A stretch of 64,000 bases of DNA from Stutzerimonas chloritidismutans AW-1 (GCF_000495915.1 NZ_AOFQ01000054.1:62001-126000), one strand, 5' to 3'; numbered from the stretch's first letter, positions 52,285 through 61,759 are shown. Notes: a model not told the origin generated them from the letters alone. A program made the numbers and translations.

Positions 52285-52618
52285 GAATCGCCTTAAGCCG
52301 TTACCCCAAATCATCTCCGAACTGCTGCGGTTCTTTACCGCGAGCGGTAATGGCACAAGTGCTGATATTGCTAGACGCACAGGAATAAACCAGTCGCAGA
52401 TTCATCGCAATCTCTTTGGTAAGCCAAAGCGGGTAACTGAGACGCATAGGCGCCTATGCAGATATGCAAAAATATCCATTGAAGTAGAAGCCGCAGATCC
52501 TCGTTCAAGCGCTATTCTGATGGGAGCGCTCGAATCGATCTGGGACGGGAGCGACGACCATGCTCGTCGGCTTGCACGCCTGCTCTTTGCGCACAACCAG
52601 GCAGGCATGAGAAAATGA
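52283..52618 (+). CDS. Small helix-turn-helix protein
   Basis: 111 residues, with HTH ASGNGTSADIARRTGINQSQIHRNLFGKPKRVTETHRRLC in the N-terminal half and a helical C-terminus. The recognition-helix region is strongly basic. Likely the regulator or antitoxin-like partner of the adjoining peptidase. First gene of a three-gene operon (31 bases to the next). AT-rich promoter region with a dyad over its start. Confidence 0.8.
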   Translation: MNRLKPLPQIISELLRFFTASGNGTSADIARRTGINQSQIHRNLFGKPKRVTETHRRLCRYAKISIEVEAADPRSSAILMGALESIWDGSDDHARRLARLLFAHNQAGMRK

Positions 52619-52649
52619 CTTCAAGGAAAGGCGTTAGAGGAGGTTGTAT

Positions 52650-53690
52650 ATGCACGACGCAAAGACTCCGATAACCGTTAAATCCGCATTCGAAAGCCTC
52701 CAAGTTGCAGGCTACCCCCGAGCGTATGTCACAAAGCTGCTGCCTGATTGGTGGGATAACAGCCTTCTGAAAACAAGTTCGGGCGTGTTCCAGTTCGCTC
52801 TGATCCTGAAGCAACGACTGGGTCTTGAGGTGAATTTCGGGCAAGACGGCGTTCTGGCTATTGAGCCAGGAGCAGCTCGTGCCAATTTCAAGCATCGAGC
52901 GGATACTCGGGTAGATGAACTCAATGTCGCAGCTGGCCTCGGTATAGCTTTGGCACGCCTAGCGATATTTGCAGCACGAAGGCCCTACAGGGAGTTGCCT
53001 GCCGAATCATCAGAGATCTATCGGTTGGTTCGTGAGCGCTCAGGGCGCGCCACAGTTGACTATGAGGGGTTGCTGGATCTGTGCTGGGCACATGGCATCC
53101 CAGTGCTTTTCCTCAAGGAAATGCCAAGAAATACGAAGCGCATGACCGGAATGGCGGTCATGGTCAACGGCCGTCCAGCAATACTACTGGGCTACAATCA
53201 CGCTCAGCATTCCAAGCAGCTCTTCGTGCTCGCTCATGAGCTTGCGCACATCCTGTGCGGGCATGTTCAGGACAACGGCGTCTTGATTGACGAGGATATT
53301 GCTGATGTCCGTGAGGGGCTTGAAGGGGGCGCACAAATTCGACGTGATGATCAGGAGCGTGAAGCGGATACCTTCGCTCTAGGGCTGATTAGAAATGACC
53401 AAATGACCATCATGCGACAGATTCCTCGACAGGGATCTGCTGCTGTCTTGGCTTCTGCGGCGATCAAGCTCAGCCAGGATACAGGGGTCGACCCAGGGCA
53501 CCTGATTCTTTCGTATGCGAAAGAGCATGACGACTGGATCGGGGCCATCCAGGCATTGAACTTCATTGAGCAACCAGTCGGAGCTATCGAACTACTTCGG
53601 CAGCGATTCCTCGCGAATACGGTCTCCGATGCAATCAGCGAGGAGAGTGCGGAGCACCTCCTATCCATGCAGGGAATTGGGGGAAAGTAG
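52650..53690 (+). CDS. ImmA/IrrE-family metallopeptidase
   Basis: 346 residues from ATG at 52650 (AGGAGG seven bases upstream). The C-terminal half is an ImmA/IrrE domain with HELAH (196-200) and the downstream glutamate in DQEREADTFALGL. The N-terminal 110 residues carry no family I recognise. ImmA/IrrE proteases cleave HTH repressors, and the adjacent gene encodes just such a protein, so repressor cleavage on damage or infection is a natural hypothesis. Confidence 0.88.
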   Translation: MHDAKTPITVKSAFESLQVAGYPRAYVTKLLPDWWDNSLLKTSSGVFQFALILKQRLGLEVNFGQDGVLAIEPGAARANFKHRADTRVDELNVAAGLGIALARLAIFAARRPYRELPAESSEIYRLVRERSGRATVDYEGLLDLCWAHGIPVLFLKEMPRNTKRMTGMAVMVNGRPAILLGYNHAQHSKQLFVLAHELAHILCGHVQDNGVLIDEDIADVREGLEGGAQIRRDDQEREADTFALGLIRNDQMTIMRQIPRQGSAAVLASAAIKLSQDTGVDPGHLILSYAKEHDDWIGAIQALNFIEQPVGAIELLRQRFLANTVSDAISEESAEHLLSMQGIGGK

Positions 53691-53694
53691 GGCT

Positions 53695-54318
53695 TTGTAT
53701 CTGCTCGATAGCGATGCTGCTAAGAAAATCTGCCAATACCACCTACTTCATGAGTTAGCCGGGGCGCTGGGGTGTGGCCTTGAAAGTTTTGCTGTGCTAC
53801 CTCAGCTCAAGTTTCAGTTGAGACTTGCGAACGATGGTAAAGCACTAGCGAAGCTGGGAACCGACGAGGCCGTTGATCTTGCTAGGCAGTTGATAGGGGC
53901 TGCTACGGAGGTTGAGATCCTGGCAGAGTCCGCTAATCCCCTTCTTCTGCTCGGCCGGCCCGATATTGACTCTGGAGAGGTGACGCTTTTCGCTGCGCTG
54001 CATGGCAATGATGCTGAGCTTCTAAGCGGTGATAAACGAGCTTACGTGGCGCTATCCAAGGTCGAGGGTGTGCAAGAAACGGAAGCTCTATGGGCTAGGC
54101 TGCTGTGCCTAGAAGAAGCCCTCTATCTCATTATGCGCAGTACAGACTTTCAGCTCGTGTCGGACAAGGTTCGGGCGAAGCCTTGCGTCGATACTGCATT
54201 AAGCATTGCCTTCGGGCGTGCCGCGGCGAACACTCCTGAAGCTGTTTTCGAGGCCCTATTGAGTTACATGCAGGCCTTAGCGAAAGACACTGGCGGCAGG
54301 TACATTCTCCCCGATTAA
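53695..54318 (+). CDS. PIN-like domain protein (predicted RNase effector)
   Basis: 207 residues from a TTG at 53695, four bases after the peptidase stop; no ATG fits the conserved N-terminus. Acidic residues spaced as in PIN nucleases: D5 (YLLDSD), E95 (PDIDSGEVTLFAAL) and D113 (LLSGDKRAYVAL). Cytoplasmic, no signal peptide. Third gene of the HTH-ImmA-PIN operon, probably translationally coupled. Function as toxin/RNase is inferred from fold pattern only. Confidence 0.65.
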   Translation: MYLLDSDAAKKICQYHLLHELAGALGCGLESFAVLPQLKFQLRLANDGKALAKLGTDEAVDLARQLIGAATEVEILAESANPLLLLGRPDIDSGEVTLFAALHGNDAELLSGDKRAYVALSKVEGVQETEALWARLLCLEEALYLIMRSTDFQLVSDKVRAKPCVDTALSIAFGRAAANTPEAVFEALLSYMQALAKDTGGRYILPD

Positions 54319-54461
54319 AGGGCCGTGAGAATCTTCTTACGCGCCTGGTCTGAACCATAAGCCCGCTCATAAATGCCTACCCATAGCCAATAGGGCCTGT
54401 CACCAGCGGCTGCATCTGGCCGGCTTGTAATGGCCTGCTGATTCCGGATGAAATTCATCTG

Positions 54462-54800
54462 TCAGCAATCCAAAAACCAGTTGTAAAACTGATATCCCGC
54501 GACCACCGACACAGCGCAGGTTACAAGGGCTAACAAAGGCCACTGCCCCTCAACGCCAAGCCACCACTGCACTTTGAACAGAAACGCTCCTACCAACACG
54601 CACGCCAGAACACCAAGAGCCAGGCCAACCAAAGCGAACAATCGAGCCCCTAACCCTGGGTTTCCGCCGTGCCAGTTCTCACTAAGGCAGAAGGGACAGT
54701 GATTCGACGACGGCGAATAGCCCCAGAAACCACGGCTATATGTCGCTCTTGGAACCATGGCTTTGCCACAGTTGTGACAGGTAACCATCGAGTGTCTCAT
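54462..54800 (-). CDS. Zinc-ribbon membrane protein, unknown function
   Basis: 112 residues from ATG at 54800 (GAGGTG upstream). Two CxxC pairs (CHNCGKA and CPFCLSE) form a likely zinc ribbon in the N-terminal half; two membrane segments follow (LFALVGLALGVLACVLVGAFLF; LLALVTCAVSVVAGYQFYNW). The last island gene before attR, on the strand opposite the PIN operon. No known function. Confidence 0.65.
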   Translation of the reverse strand: MRHSMVTCHNCGKAMVPRATYSRGFWGYSPSSNHCPFCLSENWHGGNPGLGARLFALVGLALGVLACVLVGAFLFKVQWWLGVEGQWPLLALVTCAVSVVAGYQFYNWFLDC

Positions 54801-55138
54801 ACCGCACCTCAGCTCAAATCGTCCTAGATGAGCCCATGGTGCGCTACCGCTGAAAAAACCCAACTACGTGACCTGACATCTACCCAGCGCCCGGTCTGAG
54901 ATGGGCTCAAACCCTCGCAACCAGATAACCGAGGTTATGCTGTACACGACCGCCCCCATTAAATGCTCGCCGGTGGCTGACTGGCCTCGCCCGGTCGCAG
55001 AACGTTAATCCAGGACGCCAGTTCAACTCCTCAAACAGCCGCCCATCGGAAAAACATGCATGGGGGCACTTATGGGGGCATTTAAGAATAAATCTATAAA
55101 TAAACCAATATAAAACAACAGGTTACGAATTTACTTTC
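54801..55138. other. 338-bp island right end, non-coding
   Basis: AT-rich towards attR, holding the right arm-type site (55,062-55,084). No gene seen. Confidence 0.6.
55062..55084. repeat. Right integrase arm-type site candidate
   Basis: GGGGGCAC-TTATGGGGGCA pattern; 20 of 23 positions match the left copy at 28,816-28,838 in the same orientation. Confidence 0.65.
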
Positions 55139-55157
55139 AATCCCCCCGGCTCCACCA
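55139..55157 (+). repeat. attR (19-bp direct repeat)
   Basis: Identical copy of the ssrA 3' end (AATCCCCCCGGCTCCACCA), left when the island integrated. Confidence 0.92.
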
Positions 55158-55162
55158 AATAC

Positions 55163-55199
55163 AAAGCCCCGAGAATCTCAAGATTCTCGGGGCTTTTTT
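55163..55199 (+). terminator. Displaced original ssrA terminator
   Basis: AAAGCCCCGAGAATCT paired with AGATTCTCGGGGCTTTTTT, six bases past attR; it would have followed ssrA before integration. Confidence 0.9.
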
Positions 55200-55341
55200 T
55201 CGTGTATCGGAAAATACTGGAGGCCTCGGCACGCTTCCCCTTGCACGTTCACGCTCTCGTGCAAGGCTTTGGTAGCGACTCGGCCACTCCACTGGGTCAC
55301 CCCACCGCTAGCCCCGTCCTAGAAGTGAACGCCGATCAGAA

Positions 55342-55797
55342 TCAGCTGCTGCACTGACGATCACTTAAGAGAGCGCCCAGAAGTTCAGGCAGCCACGTGG
55401 GCTTGAATAGGGATGCGGCTTGGTCCTGCATTTCGTTCAAGCTCCACCACTTCCATTTCTGAATGGTGCTCTTTTCTTCTTCGGTCCATTCTGCCGCGAA
55501 CACGCTCGTGTCCGCTGGGCATTCCACGAGGAAGTACTTCTCCAGCCAGCGCGCCGGTGTCGAGCGTGCTACGGCATATACCTCATCTCGTTCTTTGAGC
55601 AGCTTTCCGACGTGAAGCGTTAGGCCGGTCTCCTCATACAGCTCCCTTGCTGCTGCATCGGCGTAGCTTTCGCCAGGTTGTAGCTCGCCCCCGGCGGTCG
55701 CCCAGAAGGGCGCTTCATGCTCGTCTTTGTACAAGAAAAGTAAAAGGCGTCCATCAGCATCCACGATGAACAATCGAGAGGATTTTCTGACCTGCAT
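55342..55797 (-). CDS. NUDIX hydrolase
   Basis: 151 residues with a complete Nudix box GGELQPGESYADAAARELYEETGL-type (G-x5-E-x7-REL-x-EE-x-GL, about residues 36-59). It would hydrolyse a nucleoside-diphosphate-linked substrate, identity unknown. First backbone gene after the island; no operon partner is evident. Confidence 0.93.
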   Translation of the reverse strand: MQVRKSSRLFIVDADGRLLLFLYKDEHEAPFWATAGGELQPGESYADAAARELYEETGLTLHVGKLLKERDEVYAVARSTPARWLEKYFLVECPADTSVFAAEWTEEEKSTIQKWKWWSLNEMQDQAASLFKPTWLPELLGALLSDRQCSS

Positions 55798-56020
55798 TCG
55801 TACCTCACTGTGGCTCCGAGCGAATGCGCCATAACCGACGCGAAGCGCCAGACTACCGCGGTTGACTCTCGCGGGGCAGACGGGGTCCAGCGCTCAGGTC
55901 TCGAGGCTTTCGCGGCAGCGGCCTTCGACGAACCATGCGATGCGATATGCGCCGGTTGGGGCGGCGCCCGTCCATGCTCTATGCTGGTTCAGTCGATCAG
56001 CCCCTTATCAAGGAGCCCAA

Positions 56021-56683
56021 ATGCCCAGCCTCGAATATCTGATTACCTGCCTGGTCGTCGTGCTGATACCCGGCGCGGGGGTGATTTATACGGTTTCGAC
56101 GGCGCTAATGCACGGCCGTCGCGCCGGTATTCTGGCCGCGACGGCCTGTACGCTCGGGATTCTGCCGCATCTGCTGGCGACCATTCTCGGTGTCGCGGCG
56201 ATCCTGCATTCCAGTGCGCTGGTCTTCGAGACTCTGCGCTATGCAGGTGCCGCCTACCTGCTCTATCTCGCCTATGCGACCTGGCGTGACCGCTCTGCGC
56301 TGGCGGTGGGCGGCGATAGTGAACCACTCAGGGTTCGATCGCTGGTTGCGAAGGCGCTGCTGGTCAATCTGCTGAACCCGAAACTGACCATTTTCTTCCT
56401 GGCCTTCCTGCCGCAATTCATCCGGCCGGGCGCAGGTGACGAGCTTGGGCAGCTGCTCGTTCTCAGCGCGACTTTCATGCTGATGACATTCGCCATCTTT
56501 ACTGTCTACGGCCTGCTGGCGCACGCCTTTCGCAAGGCGGTTATCGAATCGCAGCGCGTTCAGGCCTGGTTGCGCCGCGGCTTCGCGGCATCATTTGCCG
56601 GTCTCGGTGAACCTGGCCTTGGCCGACAGATGAGCCCCCAGGCCTTTGACGCGACCAAGCAAACGCCACGGCAACGGTTCTAG
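56021..56683 (+). CDS. LysE/RhtB-family amino-acid exporter (C-terminus frameshifted)
   Basis: 220 residues from ATG at 56021 (AAGGAG upstream). Five to six membrane segments and the family start PSLEYLITCLVVVLIPGAGVIYTVST, core AKALLVNLLNPKLTIFFLAFLPQF. The tail after SFAGLG is out of character; in the next frame the same DNA reads VNLALADR and stops at 56631-56633, the usual RhtB end. A one-base gain or two-base loss near 56605 would explain it. The core is intact. Confidence 0.9.
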   Translation: MPSLEYLITCLVVVLIPGAGVIYTVSTALMHGRRAGILAATACTLGILPHLLATILGVAAILHSSALVFETLRYAGAAYLLYLAYATWRDRSALAVGGDSEPLRVRSLVAKALLVNLLNPKLTIFFLAFLPQFIRPGAGDELGQLLVLSATFMLMTFAIFTVYGLLAHAFRKAVIESQRVQAWLRRGFAASFAGLGEPGLGRQMSPQAFDATKQTPRQRF

Positions 56684-56824
56684 CTTCACCGATCAGGCGG
56701 ACCGTGCCTTTCTGTATGACGTCGGCACTGAGCAGCCTGAAGGAGCCGTTTTACCGCAGTCGATCAGGCGCAATTAGAGCTGGCCTAGCTAAACCCTGCC
56801 GCCAGTCCAGCGGGGCGGATTCAG

Positions 56825-57940
56825 TCATCCATAAATCGCCGGCTCGCGATAATGCCGGGTGCAGGCCTCGCCGTTCTCGCGGAACAGGTGGCACTTGTCA
56901 GCCTTGAGCCCGGCGGCGAAGGTTTCGCCTTCGGTGACGCGCAGGTTGCCGTCGACGCAGAGGGTGATGACGTCCTGCAGGCGCTCCAGGGTGAGGTAGA
57001 GCAGGTTGTACTGGCCCAGCCGTTCGGCCACGGTGATCTGGCCGTGGAAGGTGAAGTCGGCTTCGTCCGGCATGACGAAGTGTTCGGGGCGGATGCCGAG
57101 GGTGAGCGGGTCGCCGGGGCTGACGGCGCTGCCATCCACCGGCAGGGTCAATGGGTAACCGCTGGGCAGTTCCACGGTGACGGCTTCCGGGCTGGCGGAG
57201 ACGGCGCGCACCTCGACGAAGTTCATCTGCGGCGAGCCGAGGAAGCCGGCAACGAAACGGTTCTGCGGGTAGTGGTACAGGTGCAGCGGTTGGCCGACCT
57301 GGGCGATTTCGCCGGCGTTGAGCACGACGATCTTGTCGGCCAGGGTCATGGCTTCGACCTGGTCGTGAGTCACGTAGATCATGGTGGAGCGGATGCGCTG
57401 GTGCAGACGGGCGATCTCGATGCGCATCTGCACGCGGAGGAAGGCGTCGAGGTTCGACAGGGGTTCGTCGAACAGGAACACCTTCGGCTCGCGGACCATG
57501 GTGCGGCCGATGGCGACGCGCTGGCGCTGGCCACCGGAAAGGTCCTTGGGTTTGCGTTCGAGCAGTTTGTCGAGCTGCAGGATTTCCGCGACCGCTTCCA
57601 CGCGACGGGCGATCTCGCGCTTATCGACGCTGGCAAGCTTGAGGCCAAAGGCCATGTTCTCGGCCACGGTCATGTGCGGATAGAGGGCGTAGGACTGGAA
57701 GACCATGCCAACTGAACGATCCTTGGGCGGCAGGTCGTTGACCCGCTGGTCACCGATCAGCAGATCGCCCGAGGTGATGTCCTCCAGCCCGGCGATCAGT
57801 CGCAGCAGGGTGGATTTGCCGCAACCGGATGGACCGACGAAGACGACGAACTCACCGTCCTCGATTTCCAGGTCGATATGCCGGGTGATCGGCGTACCGT
57901 CGTAACTCTTGCAGATGTCGCGCAGCGTGACACTGGCCAT
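56825..57940 (-). CDS. malK: MalK/UgpC-type ABC transporter ATPase
   Basis: 371 residues: Walker [10 protein letters not shown] (about 38), signature [13 protein letters not shown], Walker [13 protein letters not shown], then the C-terminal regulatory OB-type domain ([12 protein letters not shown]). It energises uptake of maltose or alpha-glucosides. No permease or binding-protein gene lies on either side within the window, so partners must be elsewhere. It follows the glucosidase gene on the same strand (82 bases). Confidence 0.92.
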   Translation of the reverse strand: MASVTLRDICKSYDGTPITRHIDLEIEDGEFVVFVGPSGCGKSTLLRLIAGLEDITSGDLLIGDQRVNDLPPKDRSVGMVFQSYALYPHMTVAENMAFGLKLASVDKREIARRVEAVAEILQLDKLLERKPKDLSGGQRQRVAIGRTMVREPKVFLFDEPLSNLDAFLRVQMRIEIARLHQRIRSTMIYVTHDQVEAMTLADKIVVLNAGEIAQVGQPLHLYHYPQNRFVAGFLGSPQMNFVEVRAVSASPEAVTVELPSGYPLTLPVDGSAVSPGDPLTLGIRPEHFVMPDEADFTFHGQITVAERLGQYNLLYLTLERLQDVITLCVDGNLRVTEGETFAAGLKADKCHLFRENGEACTRHYREPAIYG

Positions 57941-58022
57941 CGTTGTTGTTCTCCGTTGGATGCCGCCAAGCTCTCGTTATCTGGTGCAGCGGAGGGCCAA
58001 CCCCGCCGCTGCCGGATCTCGC

Positions 58023-59651
58023 TCAACCCTCGAGACGCACGTAGCCGAAACCATGGGCCGGCAGGCGCGCCCATTGCCCATCGTATTCGGCGAAGCTCGC
58101 CGGCACGTCCACCAGCGGCACCGCCTGGGCCGGCAGCTCGTAGCTGCGCGGCAGATCGCCGAGGTTGAACAGGCACAGCCAGACCTCCCCCCCGAGCCGG
58201 CGCTCGAACACCAGCAAGGCGTCGTCATGGTAGACCATGCGGATGTCACCCTCGATCAGCAGACGCTGCTCGCGCCGCCAGCCGAGGAAGCGCCGGTAGC
58301 AGTTGAGCATCGAGTGCGGATCGGCTTCCTGCGCCGCCACGGAAAGCGAACGGTGCGAGTCGTCCACCGGCAACCACGGCTGGCTACCGGTAAAGCCGGC
58401 ATGATGCGCCTCGCTCTGCCACGGCATCGGCGTGCGGCAGCCGTCGCGGCCCTTGAATTCCGGCCAGAAGGTAATGCCGTACGGATCGACCAGATCCTCG
58501 TAGCGCAGTTCCGCTTCCGGCAGGCCCAGCTCCTCGCCCTGATAGAGGCAGACACTGCCGCGCAGGGACAACAGCAATGCCATCAGCAGCCGGCCGCGCT
58601 CCGGGTCGGGCCGGCCATTGAGGGCCCAGCGCGTCATCACCCGCACCACATCGTGGTTGCCCATGGACCAGCACGACCAGCCGTCCGCCAGTTCGCGCTC
58701 GATGCCCTCGACGGTATGCCGGATATAGGCCGGGCTGCACTGTTCGGTCAGCAGGTCGAAGGAGTAGGCCATGTGCAGGGTGTCGCCGCCGCTGGTGTAG
58801 GCGGCCATGGTGCGCAAGGATTCGTCGCAGCCGATCTCGGCCACCGAGGAGGCGCCGGGATAGCGCTGCAGCAGGGCACGCAGACGGCGAAGGAATTCCA
58901 GATTCTCCGGCCGCGTCTTGTCGTAGATGTGGCGCTGGTAGGCGTAGGGGTTGTCGATGCGCACGCCGATGCTGCCCTCGCGGATCTCGGTGTTCGGCGG
59001 GTTGTCGCGCAGTTCGGCGTCGTGGAAGTAGAAGTTCGCAGCATCCAGGCGGAAACCGTCCACGCCCAGTTTGAGCCAGAACTCCATGTCGTCGAGCACC
59101 TGATCCTGCACGGCCGGACAATGGAAGTTCAGGTCCGGTTGGCTGGAGAGGAAGTTGTGCAGGTAGTACTGCCGGCGCCGGCTGTCCCAGCTCCAGGCCG
59201 GACCGCCGAACACCGACAGCCAGTTGTTCGGCACGGTGCCGTCCGGCTTGGGATCGGCCCAGACGTACCAGTCGGCCTTGTCGTTGTCGCGGCTGGAACG
59301 GCTTTCGACGAACCACTGATGCTGGTCGGAAGAATGGTTGAGCACCTGGTCGATCAGCACGCGCATGCCGCGTTCGTGGCAGGCCTCGACCAACCGGACG
59401 AAGTCGTCCAGCGTGCCGAACAGCGGATCGACGCCGCGGTAGTCGGCCACGTCGTAGCCGAAATCCTTCATCGGCGAGGTGAAGAAAGGCGATAGCCAGA
59501 TGGCGTCGACGTTGAGGCTGGCGATGTAGTCCAGCTTGTGCAGCACGCCGGGCAGGTCGCCCACGCCGTCGCCGTTGCTGTCGAAGAAACTACGTGGGTA
59601 GACCTGATAGATCACCCCGCCGCGCCACCAATTCTGAAGTTGCTCGGACAT
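58023..59651 (-). CDS. GH13 alpha-glucosidase (oligo-1,6-glucosidase/sucrose-isomaltase type)
   Basis: 542 residues, cytoplasmic (no signal). GH13 motifs in order: GDLPGVLHKLDYI, MRVLIDQVLNHSSDQHQWF, nucleophile Asp in GVDGFRLDAANFYF, acid/base Glu in SSVAEIGCDES and the MGNHDVVR region. Releases glucose from short alpha-glucosides brought in by the ABC system. Upstream of malK on the same strand, likely co-transcribed. Confidence 0.94.
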   Translation of the reverse strand: MSEQLQNWWRGGVIYQVYPRSFFDSNGDGVGDLPGVLHKLDYIASLNVDAIWLSPFFTSPMKDFGYDVADYRGVDPLFGTLDDFVRLVEACHERGMRVLIDQVLNHSSDQHQWFVESRSSRDNDKADWYVWADPKPDGTVPNNWLSVFGGPAWSWDSRRRQYYLHNFLSSQPDLNFHCPAVQDQVLDDMEFWLKLGVDGFRLDAANFYFHDAELRDNPPNTEIREGSIGVRIDNPYAYQRHIYDKTRPENLEFLRRLRALLQRYPGASSVAEIGCDESLRTMAAYTSGGDTLHMAYSFDLLTEQCSPAYIRHTVEGIERELADGWSCWSMGNHDVVRVMTRWALNGRPDPERGRLLMALLLSLRGSVCLYQGEELGLPEAELRYEDLVDPYGITFWPEFKGRDGCRTPMPWQSEAHHAGFTGSQPWLPVDDSHRSLSVAAQEADPHSMLNCYRRFLGWRREQRLLIEGDIRMVYHDDALLVFERRLGGEVWLCLFNLGDLPRSYELPAQAVPLVDVPASFAEYDGQWARLPAHGFGYVRLEG

Positions 59652-59801
59652 ACAACGTTACCTATGAGTGACCAGTGAAGATGTGGCCACTCTAGGTGCG
59701 GCATCCGGTCGCAACATCCTCCGGCGGCGGGGTCTTGCAGGCGTAAGGGTCGGGCGTAGACGGCGCGCTGGCCGAGGGCGTAGACGGCGACAGCGAGCCG
59801 G

Positions 59802-60350
59802 TCAGCGTATCCGCGCCGGATTGCCGACTACCGTGGCACCGGCCGGCACGTCACGGGTCACCACACTGCCGGCGCCGATCACCGCATCGTCACCGACCGT
59901 CACGCCGGGGAGGATGATCGCTCCGCCGCCAATCCAGACATTCTTGCCAATACGGATCGACCGGCCGAACTCGACGCCCGAGCGGCGTGCTTCAGGGTCA
60001 CGCGGGTGATCGGCGGTGTAGAGCTGCACCGCAGGACCAATCTGCGCACCGGCACCGATATGCACCGCGACCACATCGAGAATCACGCAGTTGAAGTTGA
60101 GGAAGGCGCCCTCGCCCAGGTGGATGTTGTAGCCGTAGTCGCAATGGAACGGCGGGCGGATCACCGCGCCGGCACCGACCGCAGCCAGCCGCTCGGCCAG
60201 CAGCGCCCGACGCTCGTCCGGCGAGGCCGCCAGCGCTGCGTTGTAGCGCACCATCCAGGCCTTGGCCGCGGCCTGATCGGCAAGGATCTCCGGGTCACCG
60301 GGGTAGTACAGCTCGCCGGCCAGCATCTTCTGTTTCTCGCTCATCGCCAT
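59802..60350 (-). CDS. maa: Maltose/galactoside O-acetyltransferase
   Basis: 182 residues from ATG at 60350 (MAMSEKQKMLAGELYYPGDPEI), the length of E. coli Maa. Left-handed parallel beta-helix of hexapeptide repeats and catalytic His in YTADHPRDPEARRSGVEFGRS. Acetylates sugars, possibly to detoxify non-metabolised ones. 150 bases upstream of the glucosidase gene; the longer frame upstream has no support. Confidence 0.93.
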   Translation of the reverse strand: MAMSEKQKMLAGELYYPGDPEILADQAAAKAWMVRYNAALAASPDERRALLAERLAAVGAGAVIRPPFHCDYGYNIHLGEGAFLNFNCVILDVVAVHIGAGAQIGPAVQLYTADHPRDPEARRSGVEFGRSIRIGKNVWIGGGAIILPGVTVGDDAVIGAGSVVTRDVPAGATVVGNPARIR

Positions 60351-60525
60351 GGCAACGCCTCCATCTCTGAAGGCCCGAGGGTGCCACAGCCTGGCGCTGC
60401 GCTCCTCCTCCCCCGCCCGGCGGCGAGCGGGCGAGGCGATAGACGGTTCGGCCCGGCGCCTTCGCATCCACCGGCGGGCTCGACTAGGGTTGATGCACTG
60501 CCCAATCGCCTCTGGAGCACTGCCT

Positions 60526-61149
60526 GTGAAACTGATCGGTCGCTACATGTCGCCTTTCGTCCGCCGCGTCGGCGTCAGCCTGCATCTGTTGGACATACCA
60601 TTCACCAACGAACCGCTCAGCGTCCTGACGGATAGTCTGAAGATTCGCGAATACTCGCCGCTGGGTCGCTTGCCGGCGCTGGTGCTGGACGATGGCCAGG
60701 TGCTGATCGACAGCAACGCCATTCTCGATTATTTCGATCAGCAGGCGGGCGCCGAGCGCGCACTGCTGCCGCTGTCCGGCCCCCAGCGCAGCGAGGCGAT
60801 GAACCTGCTGGCCTTCGCCGTCGGTGCCTGCGAGAAAACCGTGGCGGCCTACTACGAACGCGATCGGCGGCCAGAAGGGCTGGTCTGGGACGACTGGTAC
60901 CGCCATTGCGAGGATCAGGCGCGCGGCGCGCTGGCATTGCTGGATACGCACCAGGCCGAGCGCGGCGAGCGGCCCTTGCTCGGCGAGCGCATGAGCCAGG
61001 TGGATATCAGCGCGGTGGTCGCCTACGACTTCGCCCGTATCACCCTGCCCGACACGCTGGCGCCGGACGGCACCTTTCCGCACCTGGCCTCCGCGTCGCA
61101 GCGCGCCAACGCCCTGCCCGCCTTCGCCCAGACGCAGTGGAAGGGCTGA
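60526..61149 (+). CDS. Glutathione S-transferase family protein
   Basis: 207 residues from GTG at 60526 (CTGGAGCA upstream). N-terminal thioredoxin-like domain (KLIGRYMSPFVRRVGVSLHLLDIPF; LGRLPALVLDDGQVLIDSNAILDYFD) and helical C-terminal domain. Conjugation substrate unknown. Divergent from maa. Confidence 0.92.
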   Translation: MKLIGRYMSPFVRRVGVSLHLLDIPFTNEPLSVLTDSLKIREYSPLGRLPALVLDDGQVLIDSNAILDYFDQQAGAERALLPLSGPQRSEAMNLLAFAVGACEKTVAAYYERDRRPEGLVWDDWYRHCEDQARGALALLDTHQAERGERPLLGERMSQVDISAVVAYDFARITLPDTLAPDGTFPHLASASQRANALPAFAQTQWKG

Positions 61150-61194
61150 GCGAGGTCCTGCAGTCCAAGCGCTATCGGCGCATTGCCGTTGAGT

Positions 61195-61623
61195 TCAGCG
61201 CGGCGCGCGAACCTGGGCCACTACCTCGTCCAGGGTGGGGTTGGCCTTGCCCATGCCATTGAAGAACACGGCGGGAATGCCACCGTTTAGCACCGCGACT
61301 GTGCGCTGGAGCTGCGCCTGCTGCTCGGCGTTGGGGTTGCTCGTCTCGGTACTGAAGTGACTGGAGCGTTGCACCGCGATGCCCATACGGGAAAGCCCGG
61401 CCGCCAGTTCGTCGGCCCGCCGCGCTTCATCAGAAGGGCAGTTGACCGGTGCGAAAACCATCACCACACCCGGGCGCGCACCACCGGGCATCGCCACCGA
61501 GATAAACCCCGAGGGGCTACTTGTCGTGCCTGCCTGGAGCAGCATCTCCTGCTGATGCCCGCTCCACAGCTTGTAGCCGAGACCCAGGACGGCGGCGATA
61601 AACAGCACGCGGGTCAGGCTCAT
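61195..61623 (-). CDS. Hypothetical membrane-anchored protein
   Basis: 142 residues from ATG at 61623. N-terminal signal/anchor MSLTRVLFIAAVLGLGYKLW, then a short soluble domain of thioredoxin-like character (VMVFAPVNCPSDEARRADELAAGLSRMGIAVQRSSHF; IPAVFFNGMGKANPTLDEVVAQV) with one cysteine only. Probably periplasm-facing. Family not recognised. Confidence 0.75.
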   Translation of the reverse strand: MSLTRVLFIAAVLGLGYKLWSGHQQEMLLQAGTTSSPSGFISVAMPGGARPGVVMVFAPVNCPSDEARRADELAAGLSRMGIAVQRSSHFSTETSNPNAEQQAQLQRTVAVLNGGIPAVFFNGMGKANPTLDEVVAQVRAPR

Positions 61624-61759
61624 GGGCGGCCTCCGTCGTGCTGTACTGCGCCCGGCGCGCGCCGGGCGGTTCGCTGAGCTGTCGTCATCATCCACCACAT
61701 CCCTGTTGTGCTGTACGGCCCGCGAGCATAGCCGGTCGCATCGGCGGCGGCGAGCGGCG

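Noticed and set aside
53566..53694. Longer N-terminus for the PIN-like protein starting inside the peptidase gene
   Set aside because: The added residues are an out-of-frame reading of the metallopeptidase and do not fit a PIN N-terminus, which starts at YLLDSD.
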